64,000 nt of DNA from Micromonospora wenchangensis. GTDB taxonomy: Bacteria; Actinomycetota; Actinomycetes; Mycobacteriales; Micromonosporaceae. Position 1 is the first letter of the stretch; each line of letters opens with the position of its first letter. The stretch covers positions 62,001-126,000 of the forward strand of contig NZ_MZMV01000013.1 in assembly GCF_002210435.1 (NCBI RefSeq). The letters run 5' to 3'. This document shows positions 41,434-49,958 of this stretch, in pieces. The notes under the pieces were generated by a model, which ran no database searches, was not told the origin of the DNA, and was given only the letters and a program-made list of their open reading frames with translations. The position numbers and the translations under genes were made by a program.

Positions 41434-42978
41434 GTGACCCAGGTCGGCGAGGGTCAGGAGGCGGAGGAAACTGCTCCTCCGGTCATGACCTTCGGTGCTC
41501 CCACGGCCGGTGAGATCCTCGCCGAGCGGTACGAGCTGGTCGAGCACATCAACAACGACAGCGCCGGGCGCCTGGTCTGGCGGGGGGTCGACGTCATCCT
41601 GCGCCGGCCCGTGGCGGTGGTGCTCCGCTACCCCGGCGGCGACTCGGCCACCGAGATGCTCCAGGCCGCCGTTGCGGCCAGCCGGGTCATCCACCCCAAC
41701 CTGGTCGGCGTCTACGACGCGATCGACGAGGACGTCCGGGCGTACGTCGTCCGGGAGTGGGTCGACGGCCGGTCCCTGCGTGACCTGGTCGCCGAGGGGC
41801 CGCTGGACCCGGCCCGGGCCACCGCCGTCGGCAACGCGGTCGCCAGCGCCCTCGCCGCCGTGCACGCCACCGGGATGGTCCACGGCAACGTGCACCCCGG
41901 CACTGTGATGATCAGCGACGACGGCCGGGTGGTCCTGGCCGACGCCCGCACCGACGGCGACGACAGCCAGGAAGCCGACATCCGCGCGGTGGGTGGCGTC
42001 CTCTACTTCGCCCTCACCGGGCACTGGCCGCACGCCGAGGCCCCGCTGCGCGGCGCGACCGCCGGCCACGGCCGGGCCGCCATCCCGGACGCCGTCCGCG
42101 ACGCCAGCGGCGCCATCGCCGCCCCCCGGCAGGTCCGGGCCGGCGTGCCGGCGTACCTCGACGACCTGACGATGGACCTGCTCGACGCCGAGATCGCCCC
42201 GCCGTCGTCGGACGTGCTCTCCGCCGAGCTGGGTCGGCTCGACATCCCCGCCGAGGACCACTTCCTCGACCAGACCGGCACCATCCGGTTCACCGCCGAC
42301 GGCGTCGAGGACCGTTCACCGCTCGCCGCAGCGGGCGGCCGGAAGGTCGCGATCGGCATCGCCGGGCTGCTGGCGGTCGCCCTCGTCGGCCTGCTCATCG
42401 GCATCACCACCCTGGGCGGCGGCGACAGCCCGGAGACCGAGCCGGTCGCCCGCCCCTCCACCAGCGCGCCGGCCGGCGACGCCACCCCGGCCCCCGTGGT
42501 GCGCAAACTCGCCATCCAGGACATCCGGATCATCGACCCGGACAGCCGGCAGCGCAACGAGCTGGGCGACGCCGAGAAGATGATGGACGGCGACGAGGAC
42601 AAGGGTTGGGAGACCGACACCTACTACTCGGCTAACTTCAGCAACTACAAGAAAGGCATGGGGGTCTGGATCGACCTCGGTGCCCCGCACACGGTCAAGT
42701 CGCTCACCGCCACCCTGTCGGACTCCGGCGTCTCCGCCGCGCTGTTCACCGGCAGCGGCGACTTCCCGTCCACCTCGCAGGGCGACAAGGACCTGGTCAA
42801 GGGCTTCAAGACCCGGATCGGCCAGCCGTTCGAGCAGCACGACGGCACCAAGATGGCCTTCGACGGGTTCGACCCCGAGCAGAAATACCAGTACCTGCTC
42901 TTCTGGATCACCGAGCTGCCCTCCACCGAGCGGGGCTTCAAGCTGGGCGTCCAGGAGATCTCGGTCCAGGGATCGTGA
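41434..42978 (+). CDS. Membrane pseudokinase with extracytoplasmic discoidin-like domain
   Basis: 514 aa from GTG 41434 (GGGAGG just upstream); ATG 41383 and ATG 41278 are in-frame alternatives. The cytoplasmic domain has a protein-kinase fold ('ILAERYELVEHI', 'VIHPNLVGVYDAI', 'REWVDGRSLRDLV') but all catalytic signatures are lost: the VAxK lysine is replaced (VAVVLR at 41611), HRD is HGN (41881-41889) and DFG is DAR (41941-41949). A membrane helix follows ('VAIGIAGLLAVALVGLLIGI'), and the outer ~160 residues resemble an F5/8-type C fold. It equals the pseudokinase part of mycobacterial MviN, which binds the FHA protein FhaA to control lipid II export. Confidence 0.88.
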   Translation: MTQVGEGQEAEETAPPVMTFGAPTAGEILAERYELVEHINNDSAGRLVWRGVDVILRRPVAVVLRYPGGDSATEMLQAAVAASRVIHPNLVGVYDAIDEDVRAYVVREWVDGRSLRDLVAEGPLDPARATAVGNAVASALAAVHATGMVHGNVHPGTVMISDDGRVVLADARTDGDDSQEADIRAVGGVLYFALTGHWPHAEAPLRGATAGHGRAAIPDAVRDASGAIAAPRQVRAGVPAYLDDLTMDLLDAEIAPPSSDVLSAELGRLDIPAEDHFLDQTGTIRFTADGVEDRSPLAAAGGRKVAIGIAGLLAVALVGLLIGITTLGGGDSPETEPVARPSTSAPAGDATPAPVVRKLAIQDIRIIDPDSRQRNELGDAEKMMDGDEDKGWETDTYYSANFSNYKKGMGVWIDLGAPHTVKSLTATLSDSGVSAALFTGSGDFPSTSQGDKDLVKGFKTRIGQPFEQHDGTKMAFDGFDPEQKYQYLLFWITELPSTERGFKLGVQEISVQGS

Positions 42979-43021
42979 TCCGCCGGCCGCGACCCCGTCA
43001 CCGCCTCCGCCGGACGTGGTG

Positions 43022-43804
43022 ATGGTCGGTCGCGGCGGGCAGTCACCCGACCCGGCGACCGGTGGGCCGGCGTCGGTCGTGGTGTCGCACCCCGAGACCA
43101 CCGACCTGGACCTGCTCCGCGCCCACGTCGCGGGTGACCGGGACGCCTTCACCGAACTCTTCCACAGGCACCGCGACCGGCTCTGGGCGGTGGCCCTGCG
43201 GACCACGGGCGACCGGGAGGAGGCGGCCGACGCCCTCCAGGACGCGCTGCTGTCCGCCCACCGCGCCGCCGGTCGGTTCCGGGGCGACTCCGCCGTCACC
43301 ACCTGGCTGCACCGGATCGTGGTCAACGCCTGCCTGGACCGGCTCCGCCGCCGGCAGGCGCACCCCACCGTCCCGCTGCCCGACGGCAACCGCACCGACG
43401 ACGCCCGGGGGACCGGCGGCGTCGAACCGACCGCGCCGGCCACCGACCACGACACCGCCCTGGTGGTACGCCAGGCGCTGGCCGGGTTGCCGGTCGAGCA
43501 GCGGGCCGCGCTGATCCTGGTGGACGTGCAGGGCTACCCGGTCGCCGAGGTCGCCCGGATCCTCGGCGTGGCCGAGGGCACGGTGAAGAGCCGGTGCGCC
43601 CGGGGCCGGGCCCGGCTGGCCGGCGTGCTGGGGCACCTGCGCACCGGCGGGGAGCAGCAGTCGACCCGACCGACCGGGGCGGACGAACCCCGCCGGACGG
43701 GTCGGGACGTTCCCGACGTCACACCCGGGAACCGGCGGCCGGCCAGCGGCGTCCGATCGGGGTCGGGGCAGGCCCGGCGGGACGCCATCCAGGAGGAGCC
43801 GTGA
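43022..43804 (+). CDS. sigM: ECF RNA polymerase sigma factor SigM
   Basis: 260 aa from ATG 43022; the GTG at 43079 is an alternative. Region 2: 'DRDAFTELFHRHRDRLWAVALRTTGDREEAADALQDALLSAHRAAGRFRG' and 'VTTWLHRIVVNACLDRLRRR'. Region 4: 'LPVEQRAALILVDVQGYPVAEVARILGVAEGTVKSRCARGRARLAG'. The C-terminal extension is disordered. Its position after the MurJ/pseudokinase genes and before an anti-sigma gene and trxB-trxA matches mycobacterial sigM. The GTGA overlap with the next gene (43801-43804) indicates coupling. Confidence 0.93.
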   Translation: MVGRGGQSPDPATGGPASVVVSHPETTDLDLLRAHVAGDRDAFTELFHRHRDRLWAVALRTTGDREEAADALQDALLSAHRAAGRFRGDSAVTTWLHRIVVNACLDRLRRRQAHPTVPLPDGNRTDDARGTGGVEPTAPATDHDTALVVRQALAGLPVEQRAALILVDVQGYPVAEVARILGVAEGTVKSRCARGRARLAGVLGHLRTGGEQQSTRPTGADEPRRTGRDVPDVTPGNRRPASGVRSGSGQARRDAIQEEP

Positions 43805-44817
43805 CCGGCCGGGAGTTCAGGGAGGTCGACCACGACCTGCTCACCGACTACGTGGGCGGGGCACTGGACGGCACCCCGGAGCACACCGTCGTCGCCCGCC
43901 TGGTGGCCGAGGACCCGGCCTGGGCCGACGCGCACGCCGTCCTGTCGCCCGCCGTGGCCCGGGTGCACGACGCGTTGGCCGGTTGGGGCGCCGCCGCACC
44001 GGAGATGCCGCTGGCCGTGGTGGAACGGCTCACCGCCGTGCTCGCCGGTGCCGGTCCGGCCGCCGACCCGCCAGCCGAGGACGACGCCCCGCCCCGCCGG
44101 GCCGCGCGTCCGGCCGCACCGGGCGACGTCCGGCAGGTCGGGGCGGGTGGCCCGGTGCCGACGCAGCCGGGTGGTCGGCGTACCCCCGGTGGCCGTCCCG
44201 ACGAGGGGCGTGCCGATCCGTCGGGCCCCGGCCGGCGGCGACGCTGGGCGCGGCTCGCCGGGCCGGTGACCCTCGCCGCGGCGTCGCTGGCCGCGGTGGG
44301 CTTCGGCGTCGCCCACCTGGTCGACGGCACGACCGACCGGGACGCGCCCACCTCGATGGCCGGCCCGGTGCAGGAGAACGCGGAGCCCGGGTTCCGGTTC
44401 AGCGGTGAGATCCGGCGCAGCGGCGTCGACTGGTCCCCGTCGACGCTGCGGGGCACCACGGACGCCCCGTTGGCCCGACCCGTCACCCCGCCGGGTCTCC
44501 CGCCCGGTGACGAACCGGGGGTCACCACCCAGATCAGCCCCGGCGCGCCGGAGAGCAAACGGCTCGCCGCGCCCGCCGGGCTGGACCGGCTGACCGGGCG
44601 GGCGGCGCTCGACGCCTGCCTCGCCGACATCGCGTCCGCGCACCAGCGTGGGCCGCTCAGCGTCGAGGTCGTCGACTACGCCACGTTCAACGGCGAGCCG
44701 GCGCTGGTCGTCCACTTCGCCGATTCCACTGGCGCGCGGTGGGCGTGGGTGAGCGGCGCGGAGTGCGGGGTGCCGGGGTCCGGCGCGGACACCCGCTACC
44801 AGTCGCGGGTAGGGTGA
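43801..44817 (+). CDS. Membrane anti-sigma factor of SigM
   Basis: 338 aa from GTG 43801, which overlaps the sigM stop and has AGGAGG 4 bases upstream. The cytoplasmic N-terminal ~75 residues ('FREVDHDLLTDYVGGALDGTPEHTVVARLVAEDPAWADAHAVLSPAVARVHDAL') are an anti-sigma domain. After a disordered Pro/Arg-rich linker comes one membrane helix ('AGPVTLAAASLAAVGFGVAHLV', about 153-174) and an extracytoplasmic domain of about 150 residues, with two cysteines in 'DACLADIAS' and 'GAECGVPG'. It would sequester SigM until an envelope signal is received. Confidence 0.87.
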   Translation: MTGREFREVDHDLLTDYVGGALDGTPEHTVVARLVAEDPAWADAHAVLSPAVARVHDALAGWGAAAPEMPLAVVERLTAVLAGAGPAADPPAEDDAPPRRAARPAAPGDVRQVGAGGPVPTQPGGRRTPGGRPDEGRADPSGPGRRRRWARLAGPVTLAAASLAAVGFGVAHLVDGTTDRDAPTSMAGPVQENAEPGFRFSGEIRRSGVDWSPSTLRGTTDAPLARPVTPPGLPPGDEPGVTTQISPGAPESKRLAAPAGLDRLTGRAALDACLADIASAHQRGPLSVEVVDYATFNGEPALVVHFADSTGARWAWVSGAECGVPGSGADTRYQSRVG

Positions 44818-44874
44818 GGGCCCGGTCACCACTCGTCCCGCATCGCGTGACGTGACCCACCGGACGACCGGTCC

Positions 44875-44902
44875 GGGAATCCCCGGTTCGTACGATGACG
44901 TT
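44875..44902 (+). promoter_or_regulatory. SigR/SigH-type promoter of trxB-trxA
   Basis: GGGAAT (44875-44880), 19 bases, then GTT (44900-44902), with C before the GTT. This matches the disulfide-stress sigma (SigR in Streptomyces, SigH in mycobacteria) consensus GGGAAT...CGTT. It is 93 bp upstream of the trxB start. Confidence 0.65.
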
Positions 44903-44994
44903 CTGCAAGTCAGCCGCCGACGTCGTTGAACCGTCGGCGCTCGGATCGACGTCGGTGCGCCGCCGATGTCGTACACACACATCGGGAGACGGCA

Positions 44995-45945
44995 GTGGAC
45001 GAGGTCCGCAACCTGATCATCATCGGCTCCGGGCCGGCCGGGTACACGGCGGCGGTCTACGCCGCACGCGCCAACCTCAAGCCACTCGTGATCGAGGGTG
45101 TGCAGTCCGGCGGTGCGTTGATGACCACGACCGAGGTGGAGAACTTCCCCGGTTTCGCCGACGGCATCCTCGGCCCCGAACTGATGGACAACATGCGCAA
45201 GCAGGCCGAGCGGTTCGGTGCGGAGTTCCTGACCGACGACGTCACCCGGGTCGAGCTGAAGGACACCGGCGACACCGGTTCCGACGCGGTCAGCACCGTG
45301 TGGGTCGGGCAGACCGCCTACCGGGCCAGGGCGGTCATCCTCTCCACCGGCTCGGCCTGGCGTCCGTTGGGCGTGCCGGGCGAGCAGGAGTACCTGGGGC
45401 ACGGCGTGTCGTCCTGCGCCACCTGTGACGGGTTCTTCTTCCGCAACCAGCACATCGTGGTGGTCGGCGGCGGCGACTCCGCGATGGAGGAGGCCAGCTT
45501 CCTCACCCGGTTCGCCGAGTCGGTCACGATCATCCACCGGCGCGACTCGTTCCGGGCCAGCAAGATCATGGCCGACCGCGCGCTGAGCAACGACAAGATC
45601 CGGGTGGAGTGGAACAGCACCGTCGAGGAGGTGCTCGGCGACGACGGCAAGGTGACCGGCGTCCGCGTCCGCAACGTGCACACCGGCGACGTCAAGGTGC
45701 TCGACGTGACGGGCGTCTTCGTGGCGATCGGCCACGACCCGCGCAGCGAACTCTTCCGCGGCCAGGTCGAGCTGGACGACGAGGGTTACGTGAAGGTGCA
45801 GTCGCCGAGCACCCGCACCAGCGTGCCGGGCGTCTTCGCCGCCGGTGACGTGGTCGACCACACCTACCGGCAGGCGATCACCGCCGCCGGCACCGGCTGT
45901 GCCGCAGCCCTCGACGCCGAGCGGTTCATCGCCACCCTGAGCTGA
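44995..45945 (+). CDS. trxB: Thioredoxin-disulfide reductase
   Basis: 316 aa from GTG 44995, with GGGAGA 5 bases upstream. NADPH-dependent flavoenzyme that reduces thioredoxin. FAD motif '[19 protein letters not shown]', redox pair CATC (C141 and C144), NADPH motif '[13 protein letters not shown]', and C-terminal '[33 protein letters not shown]'. It forms an operon with trxA, and a SigR-like promoter lies upstream. Confidence 0.97.
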   Translation: MDEVRNLIIIGSGPAGYTAAVYAARANLKPLVIEGVQSGGALMTTTEVENFPGFADGILGPELMDNMRKQAERFGAEFLTDDVTRVELKDTGDTGSDAVSTVWVGQTAYRARAVILSTGSAWRPLGVPGEQEYLGHGVSSCATCDGFFFRNQHIVVVGGGDSAMEEASFLTRFAESVTIIHRRDSFRASKIMADRALSNDKIRVEWNSTVEEVLGDDGKVTGVRVRNVHTGDVKVLDVTGVFVAIGHDPRSELFRGQVELDDEGYVKVQSPSTRTSVPGVFAAGDVVDHTYRQAITAAGTGCAAALDAERFIATLS

Positions 45946-45981
45946 ACGACTGCAACGCCACAACTGAGAAGGAGGGTCATA

Positions 45982-46305
45982 GTGGGAGCGACCAAGGTCG
46001 TCACCGACGCCAGCTTCACCGCTGACGTACTCAAGTCCGACAAGCCGGTCCTGGTGGACTTCTGGGCCGAGTGGTGCGGGCCGTGCCGCAAGGTCTCGCC
46101 GCTGCTGGAGGAGATCGCCGGCGAGATGGCCGGCCAGGTCACCATCGTCAAGCTCAACATCGACGAGAACCCGGAGACCGCCCGCGCCTACCGGGTGATG
46201 TCCGTGCCGACCCTCACCATCTTCAAGAACGGCGAGCCGGTGCAGTCGATCGCCGGCGCCAAGCCGAAGGGCGAGCTGGTCCGGCTGATCGAGTCGGCGC
46301 TGTAA
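45982..46305 (+). CDS. trxA: Thioredoxin
   Basis: 107 aa from GTG 45982, with AAGGAGGG upstream. Active site 'FWAEWCGPCRKVSPLLEEIA' (W31-C-G-P-C35), cis-proline region 'VMSVPTLTIFKNGE', and full-length thioredoxin fold. It is the protein disulfide reductant of the cytoplasm, regenerated by TrxB 36 bp upstream. A strong terminator follows 17 bp after the stop. Confidence 0.98.
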   Translation: MGATKVVTDASFTADVLKSDKPVLVDFWAEWCGPCRKVSPLLEEIAGEMAGQVTIVKLNIDENPETARAYRVMSVPTLTIFKNGEPVQSIAGAKPKGELVRLIESAL

Positions 46306-46322
46306 CACCCGTTCCACCACCG

Positions 46323-46355
46323 GGAACCCCGCACCCCCACCGGGTGCGGGGTTCC
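46323..46355. terminator. Terminator after trxA
   Basis: Perfect 14-bp stem (46323-46336 with 46342-46355), 5-nt loop CCACC. Confidence 0.85.
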
Positions 46356-46497
46356 GGCTGTTCGGGGCTCTGACCTGCACGAACCACCGGCCGGCGGCAA
46401 CCGGCCACGGTACGCTCCGTAAGCGCTGGTCCTACCGGACGCGCAAGCGTGGCCGTCATCGAAGGTGCCCGGCAGCCAACCTCTGAGGGGGTCCTGC

Positions 46498-47652
46498 GTG
46501 CGTCCGATCCGACCCGGTGACCGCGGACCGGCAGTGACCGAGATCCGTGCCGTCCTGACCGGCCTGGACCTCCTCGCCGCGCCCGGCGACGAGTTCGACG
46601 CCGCCACCGAACGGGCCGTCCGGGCCTTCCAGCAGTCCCGCGGGCTCAGCGCGGACGGGCGGGTCGGTGCCGAGACGTGGCGGGCCCTGGACGCCGCCCG
46701 CTGGCGGCTCGGCGCCCGCACCCTCTACCACGCGGTGCCCGACCCGCTGATCGGCGAGGACGTCCGTTCCCTGCAGGAACGCCTGCTGGAGATGGGGTAC
46801 GACGTGGGCGGCGCCGACGCCGTCTACGGCGTACGCACCTCACGGGCGGTGGCGCAGTTCCAGCGGGAGGTGGGGCTGAAACCGGACGGCTCCTGCGGGC
46901 CGTACACGATGGGCGCGCTGCGCCGGCTCGGCCGCAAGGTGGTCGGCGGACGCCCCCAGTGGCTACGCGAATCCGACGCGATCCGGCAGTCCGGGCCGAC
47001 CCTGGTCGGGCGCACCGTGGTCATCGACCCGGGCCACGGCGGCACCGACCCGGGGGTGGTGGTGCCCGACGGGACGCTGCGCTGGACCGAGGCGGACCTG
47101 GTGCACGACCTGGCCAGCCGGCTGGAGGGGCGGCTCGCCGCGGCCGGCGTACGGGTGCAGCTGACCCGGGGCCCCGCGCCCCGGACCTGCCTGCCGGACA
47201 TCGACCGGGCGGAGCTGGCCAACTCCCTCGGCGCCGACGTGTTCATCTCGCTGCACACCGACGGCCACGCCAACCCGGCCGCCGACGGGGTCGCCACCTA
47301 CCACTACGGCACCGACAACGGCGTCACCTCGGCCACCGGGGAACGCCTCGCCGGGCTGGTGCAGCGGGAGATCGTGGCGCGGACCGGGCTGCGCGACTGC
47401 CGTACCCACGCCAAGGCGTGGGACCTGCTGCGACTGACCAGGATGCCCGCCGTGCGGGTCGAGGTGGGCTACCTGACCTCGCCGCAGGACCGGGCCCGGC
47501 TGGTCGACCCCCGGTTCCGGGACCGGATCGTCGAGGCGCTCGTGGCGGCCGTACAGCGGATGTTCTTCCCCGTCGAACGGGACGTGCCGACCGGCTCGAT
47601 CGACGTCAGCGCGCTCCGCGCGGTGGTGGCGGCAGGAGCGGCCCGCGACTGA
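46498..47652 (+). CDS. cwlM: CwlM-like N-acetylmuramoyl-L-alanine amidase
   Basis: 384 aa from GTG 46498, with GAGGGG 7 bases upstream. Two N-terminal peptidoglycan-binding domains ('RPIRPGDRGPAVTEIRAVLTGL', 'RVGAETWRAL'; 'DVRSLQERLLEMGYDVGG', 'GLKPDGSCGPYTMGALRRL'), then an amidase-3 domain with Zn-ligand motifs 'VIDPGHGG', 'WTEADLVHDLA', 'FISLHTDGHAN' and the catalytic region 'AVRVEVGYLTSPQD'. There is no signal peptide. In mycobacteria CwlM is cytoplasmic and activates MurA rather than cutting the wall; the same may hold here, since position and layout agree. Confidence 0.93.
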   Translation: MRPIRPGDRGPAVTEIRAVLTGLDLLAAPGDEFDAATERAVRAFQQSRGLSADGRVGAETWRALDAARWRLGARTLYHAVPDPLIGEDVRSLQERLLEMGYDVGGADAVYGVRTSRAVAQFQREVGLKPDGSCGPYTMGALRRLGRKVVGGRPQWLRESDAIRQSGPTLVGRTVVIDPGHGGTDPGVVVPDGTLRWTEADLVHDLASRLEGRLAAAGVRVQLTRGPAPRTCLPDIDRAELANSLGADVFISLHTDGHANPAADGVATYHYGTDNGVTSATGERLAGLVQREIVARTGLRDCRTHAKAWDLLRLTRMPAVRVEVGYLTSPQDRARLVDPRFRDRIVEALVAAVQRMFFPVERDVPTGSIDVSALRAVVAAGAARD

Positions 47653-47680
47653 GTCGGCGCGGCCTGGGTCGGCGGGGCGC

Positions 47681-48346
47681 TCAGCCGGCGCTGGAGCGGG
47701 TGGCCGGGGCGGGGCGCACCGGCCGCAGCAGGCTCTCCGGGCTCATCGAGCCGAGCAGCTTCTCCAGCGCGTACTCGACGTCGGACTTCCAGCTCAGCGC
47801 GGTGCGCAGCTCCAGGCGCAGGCGCGGGTAGCGGGGGTGCGGGCGGACCGTCTTGAAGCCCACCGAGAGGAAGAAGTCGGTCGGGGCGACGCAGGCCCGG
47901 GTGTCGTCCGGCTCGTCACCGAACTTCGCGTCGCCGAACGCCTCGATCGCCTTGATGCCCCGCTTGGTCAGGTCCCGGGCGACGCCCTGCACCAGCATCC
48001 GGCCCAACCCGCCCCCGGCGAAGGCCGGCACCACGTTGGCGGTCATCAGCAGCGCGGCGTCCGCCGAGACCGGCGAGGTCGGAAACGCCATCGACCGGGG
48101 TACGTAGGCCGGCGGCGCGTACATCACGAACCCGGCCGGCATCCCGTCGACGTACGCCAGCTTGCCGCAGGAACCCCACTCCAAAAGCGTCTGGGAGACC
48201 CACGCCTCCTTCTCCAGCCCCGGGTCGCCGTTCGCGCAGGCCCGCTCGGCGGAGACCGGGTCCAGCTCCCAGTAGACGCACTGCCGGCACGGCCGGGGCA
48301 GGTCTTCCAGGGTGTCGAGGGTCAGACTGACCAGACGTCGCGACAT
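47681..48346 (-). CDS. GNAT family N-acetyltransferase
   Basis: 221 aa from ATG 48344-48346 (MSRRLVSLTLDTLEDLPRPC). GNAT core: 'FVMYAPPAYVPRSM', 'LLMTANVVPAFAGGGLGRMLVQGVARDLTKRGIKAIEAFG' (acetyl-CoA-binding loop GGGLG), and 'PTDFFLSVGFKTVRPHPRYPRLRLEL'. An N-terminal 'CRQCVYWELD' two-Cys segment is unusual. The substrate is unknown. A conserved gene occupies the same place between cwlM and parB in mycobacteria. It converges with cwlM. Confidence 0.85.
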   Translation of the reverse strand: MSRRLVSLTLDTLEDLPRPCRQCVYWELDPVSAERACANGDPGLEKEAWVSQTLLEWGSCGKLAYVDGMPAGFVMYAPPAYVPRSMAFPTSPVSADAALLMTANVVPAFAGGGLGRMLVQGVARDLTKRGIKAIEAFGDAKFGDEPDDTRACVAPTDFFLSVGFKTVRPHPRYPRLRLELRTALSWKSDVEYALEKLLGSMSPESLLRPVRPAPATRSSAG

Positions 48347-48643
48347 CAGAGCATCCCCACACTTAGGCTCGGAGGCGAGACCAGCCCGCGGCGGCAGCAT
48401 CGCCCGCTGCGTCCCCGACGAGCGATCGTACGCCGCCTGCCGACCGTACGGGAGTGGACGCGCGAATGGCCACCCGGGACGGGGACGGGACGTCCGGGAT
48501 GTGGACCCGACCCGGATCGTGACCGACGACCTGCCGCACGGGGACTACGATCGGCCGACCGGCGTCCCGCGCCGCCATGGTCGCCGGCACCGCGGGTACC
48601 CCAGCGGGCGGGAGCCCGACCGACACCCGATCGAGGTGATGTC

Positions 48644-49951
48644 ATGACCGGAACGACGCTCGACGACTACACCGACCGGTACGCCCGGAGGGTCCGGGGC
48701 ATGACCGCCTCGGAGATCCGGGCCCTCTTCGCGGTCGCCAGCCGGCCGGAGGTCGTCTCGCTCGCCGGTGGGGCACCCTACATCGCCGCGCTGCCGCTCG
48801 ACGCGGTCGGCGAGATGCTCGGCAGGCTCGGCTCCGAACTCGGCTCCACCACCCTCCAGTACGGCATCGGCCAGGGCAGCCTGGAGCTGCGCGAACGGAT
48901 CTGCGAGGTGATGGCGCTCTCCGGCATCGACGCCTCCTGCGGTGCCTCCCCCGACGACGTGGTGGTCACCGTCGGCGGGCAGCAGGCGCTCGACCTGGTG
49001 GCCCGGCTCTTCCTCGACCCGGGTGACGTGGTGCTCGCCGAGGGCCCGACGTACGTCGGCGCACTCGGGGTGTTCCAGGCCGCCCAGGCCCAGGTCGTGC
49101 ACGTGCCGATGGACGACGACGGGCTGATCCCGGAGGCCCTGGAGGTGGCCATCGCCGAGCAGGCCCGCGCCGGCCGGCGGGTGAAGTTCCTCTACACCAT
49201 CCCCACCTACCAGAACCCGGCCGGCGTGACGTTGAGCGACGAGCGGCGGGAACGGGTGCTCGACATCTGCGAGCGGGCCGGCCTGCTGGTGGTCGAGGAC
49301 GACCCGTACGGCCAGTTGGGTTTCGAGGGCGACGCGCCCGCGCCGCTGCGGGCCCGCCGCCGCGACGGGGTGTTCTACCTGAGCACCTTCTCCAAGACCT
49401 TCGCCCCCGGGCTGCGGGTGGGTTGGATCCTCGCCCCGCACGCCGTCCGCGACAAGCTGGTCATCGCCAGCGAGGCGCAGATCCTCTGCCCGAGCGCGTT
49501 CGCGCAGGCCGCCGTCTCGACGTACCTGTCGACGATGCCCTGGCGCGAACAGCTCAAGGTCTACCGGGAGATATACCGCGAGCGGCGGGACGCGCTGCTC
49601 GGCGCGCTGCACGACCAGATGCCCGAGGGCACCACCTGGACCAGGCCCACCGGCGGGCTGTTCGTCTGGGCCAGCCTGCCCGACGGGCTGGACGCCAAGG
49701 CGATGGTGCCGCGTTCCATCGCCGCCCGGGTCGCCTACGTGCCGGGCACCGGTTTCTACGCCGACGGCACCGGCACCGGCAACATGCGGCTCAACTTCTC
49801 CTTCCCCACCCCGGAACGGATCCGCGAGGGGGTGCGCCGGCTGGCCCGGGTGATGGAGCAGGAGCTGGCGATGCGGCAGGTGTTCGGGGCGGTCACCCCG
49901 ACCGGGAGCCGGCGGGGTGGCCCGGACGTCCCCGGCCCCGACTTGGCATGA
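48644..49951 (+). CDS. PLP-dependent aminotransferase (class I, 2-aminoadipate/MocR-like)
   Basis: 435 aa from ATG 48644, with GAGG 7 bases upstream. Class I/II aminotransferase: 'VVSLAGGAPYIAALPLDAVGEML', 'QYGIGQGSLELRERI', 'VTVGGQQALDLVARLFLDPGDVV', 'IPTYQNPAGVTLSDERRERVLDI', 'VVEDDPYGQLGFEG', and the PLP lysine in 'YLSTFSKTFAPGLRVGWI'. This subgroup includes 2-aminoadipate and aromatic aminotransferases. There is no N-terminal GntR domain, so it is not a MocR regulator. The amino acid used is unknown. The Ddl-like gene begins 7 bp downstream. Confidence 0.9.
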   Translation: MTGTTLDDYTDRYARRVRGMTASEIRALFAVASRPEVVSLAGGAPYIAALPLDAVGEMLGRLGSELGSTTLQYGIGQGSLELRERICEVMALSGIDASCGASPDDVVVTVGGQQALDLVARLFLDPGDVVLAEGPTYVGALGVFQAAQAQVVHVPMDDDGLIPEALEVAIAEQARAGRRVKFLYTIPTYQNPAGVTLSDERRERVLDICERAGLLVVEDDPYGQLGFEGDAPAPLRARRRDGVFYLSTFSKTFAPGLRVGWILAPHAVRDKLVIASEAQILCPSAFAQAAVSTYLSTMPWREQLKVYREIYRERRDALLGALHDQMPEGTTWTRPTGGLFVWASLPDGLDAKAMVPRSIAARVAYVPGTGFYADGTGTGNMRLNFSFPTPERIREGVRRLARVMEQELAMRQVFGAVTPTGSRRGGPDVPGPDLA

Positions 49952-49958
49952 TTTCCGC

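Noticed and set aside
43534..46380. 948-codon minus-strand open frame across sigM to trxA
   Set aside because: Spans four well-supported genes on the other strand; no protein features.
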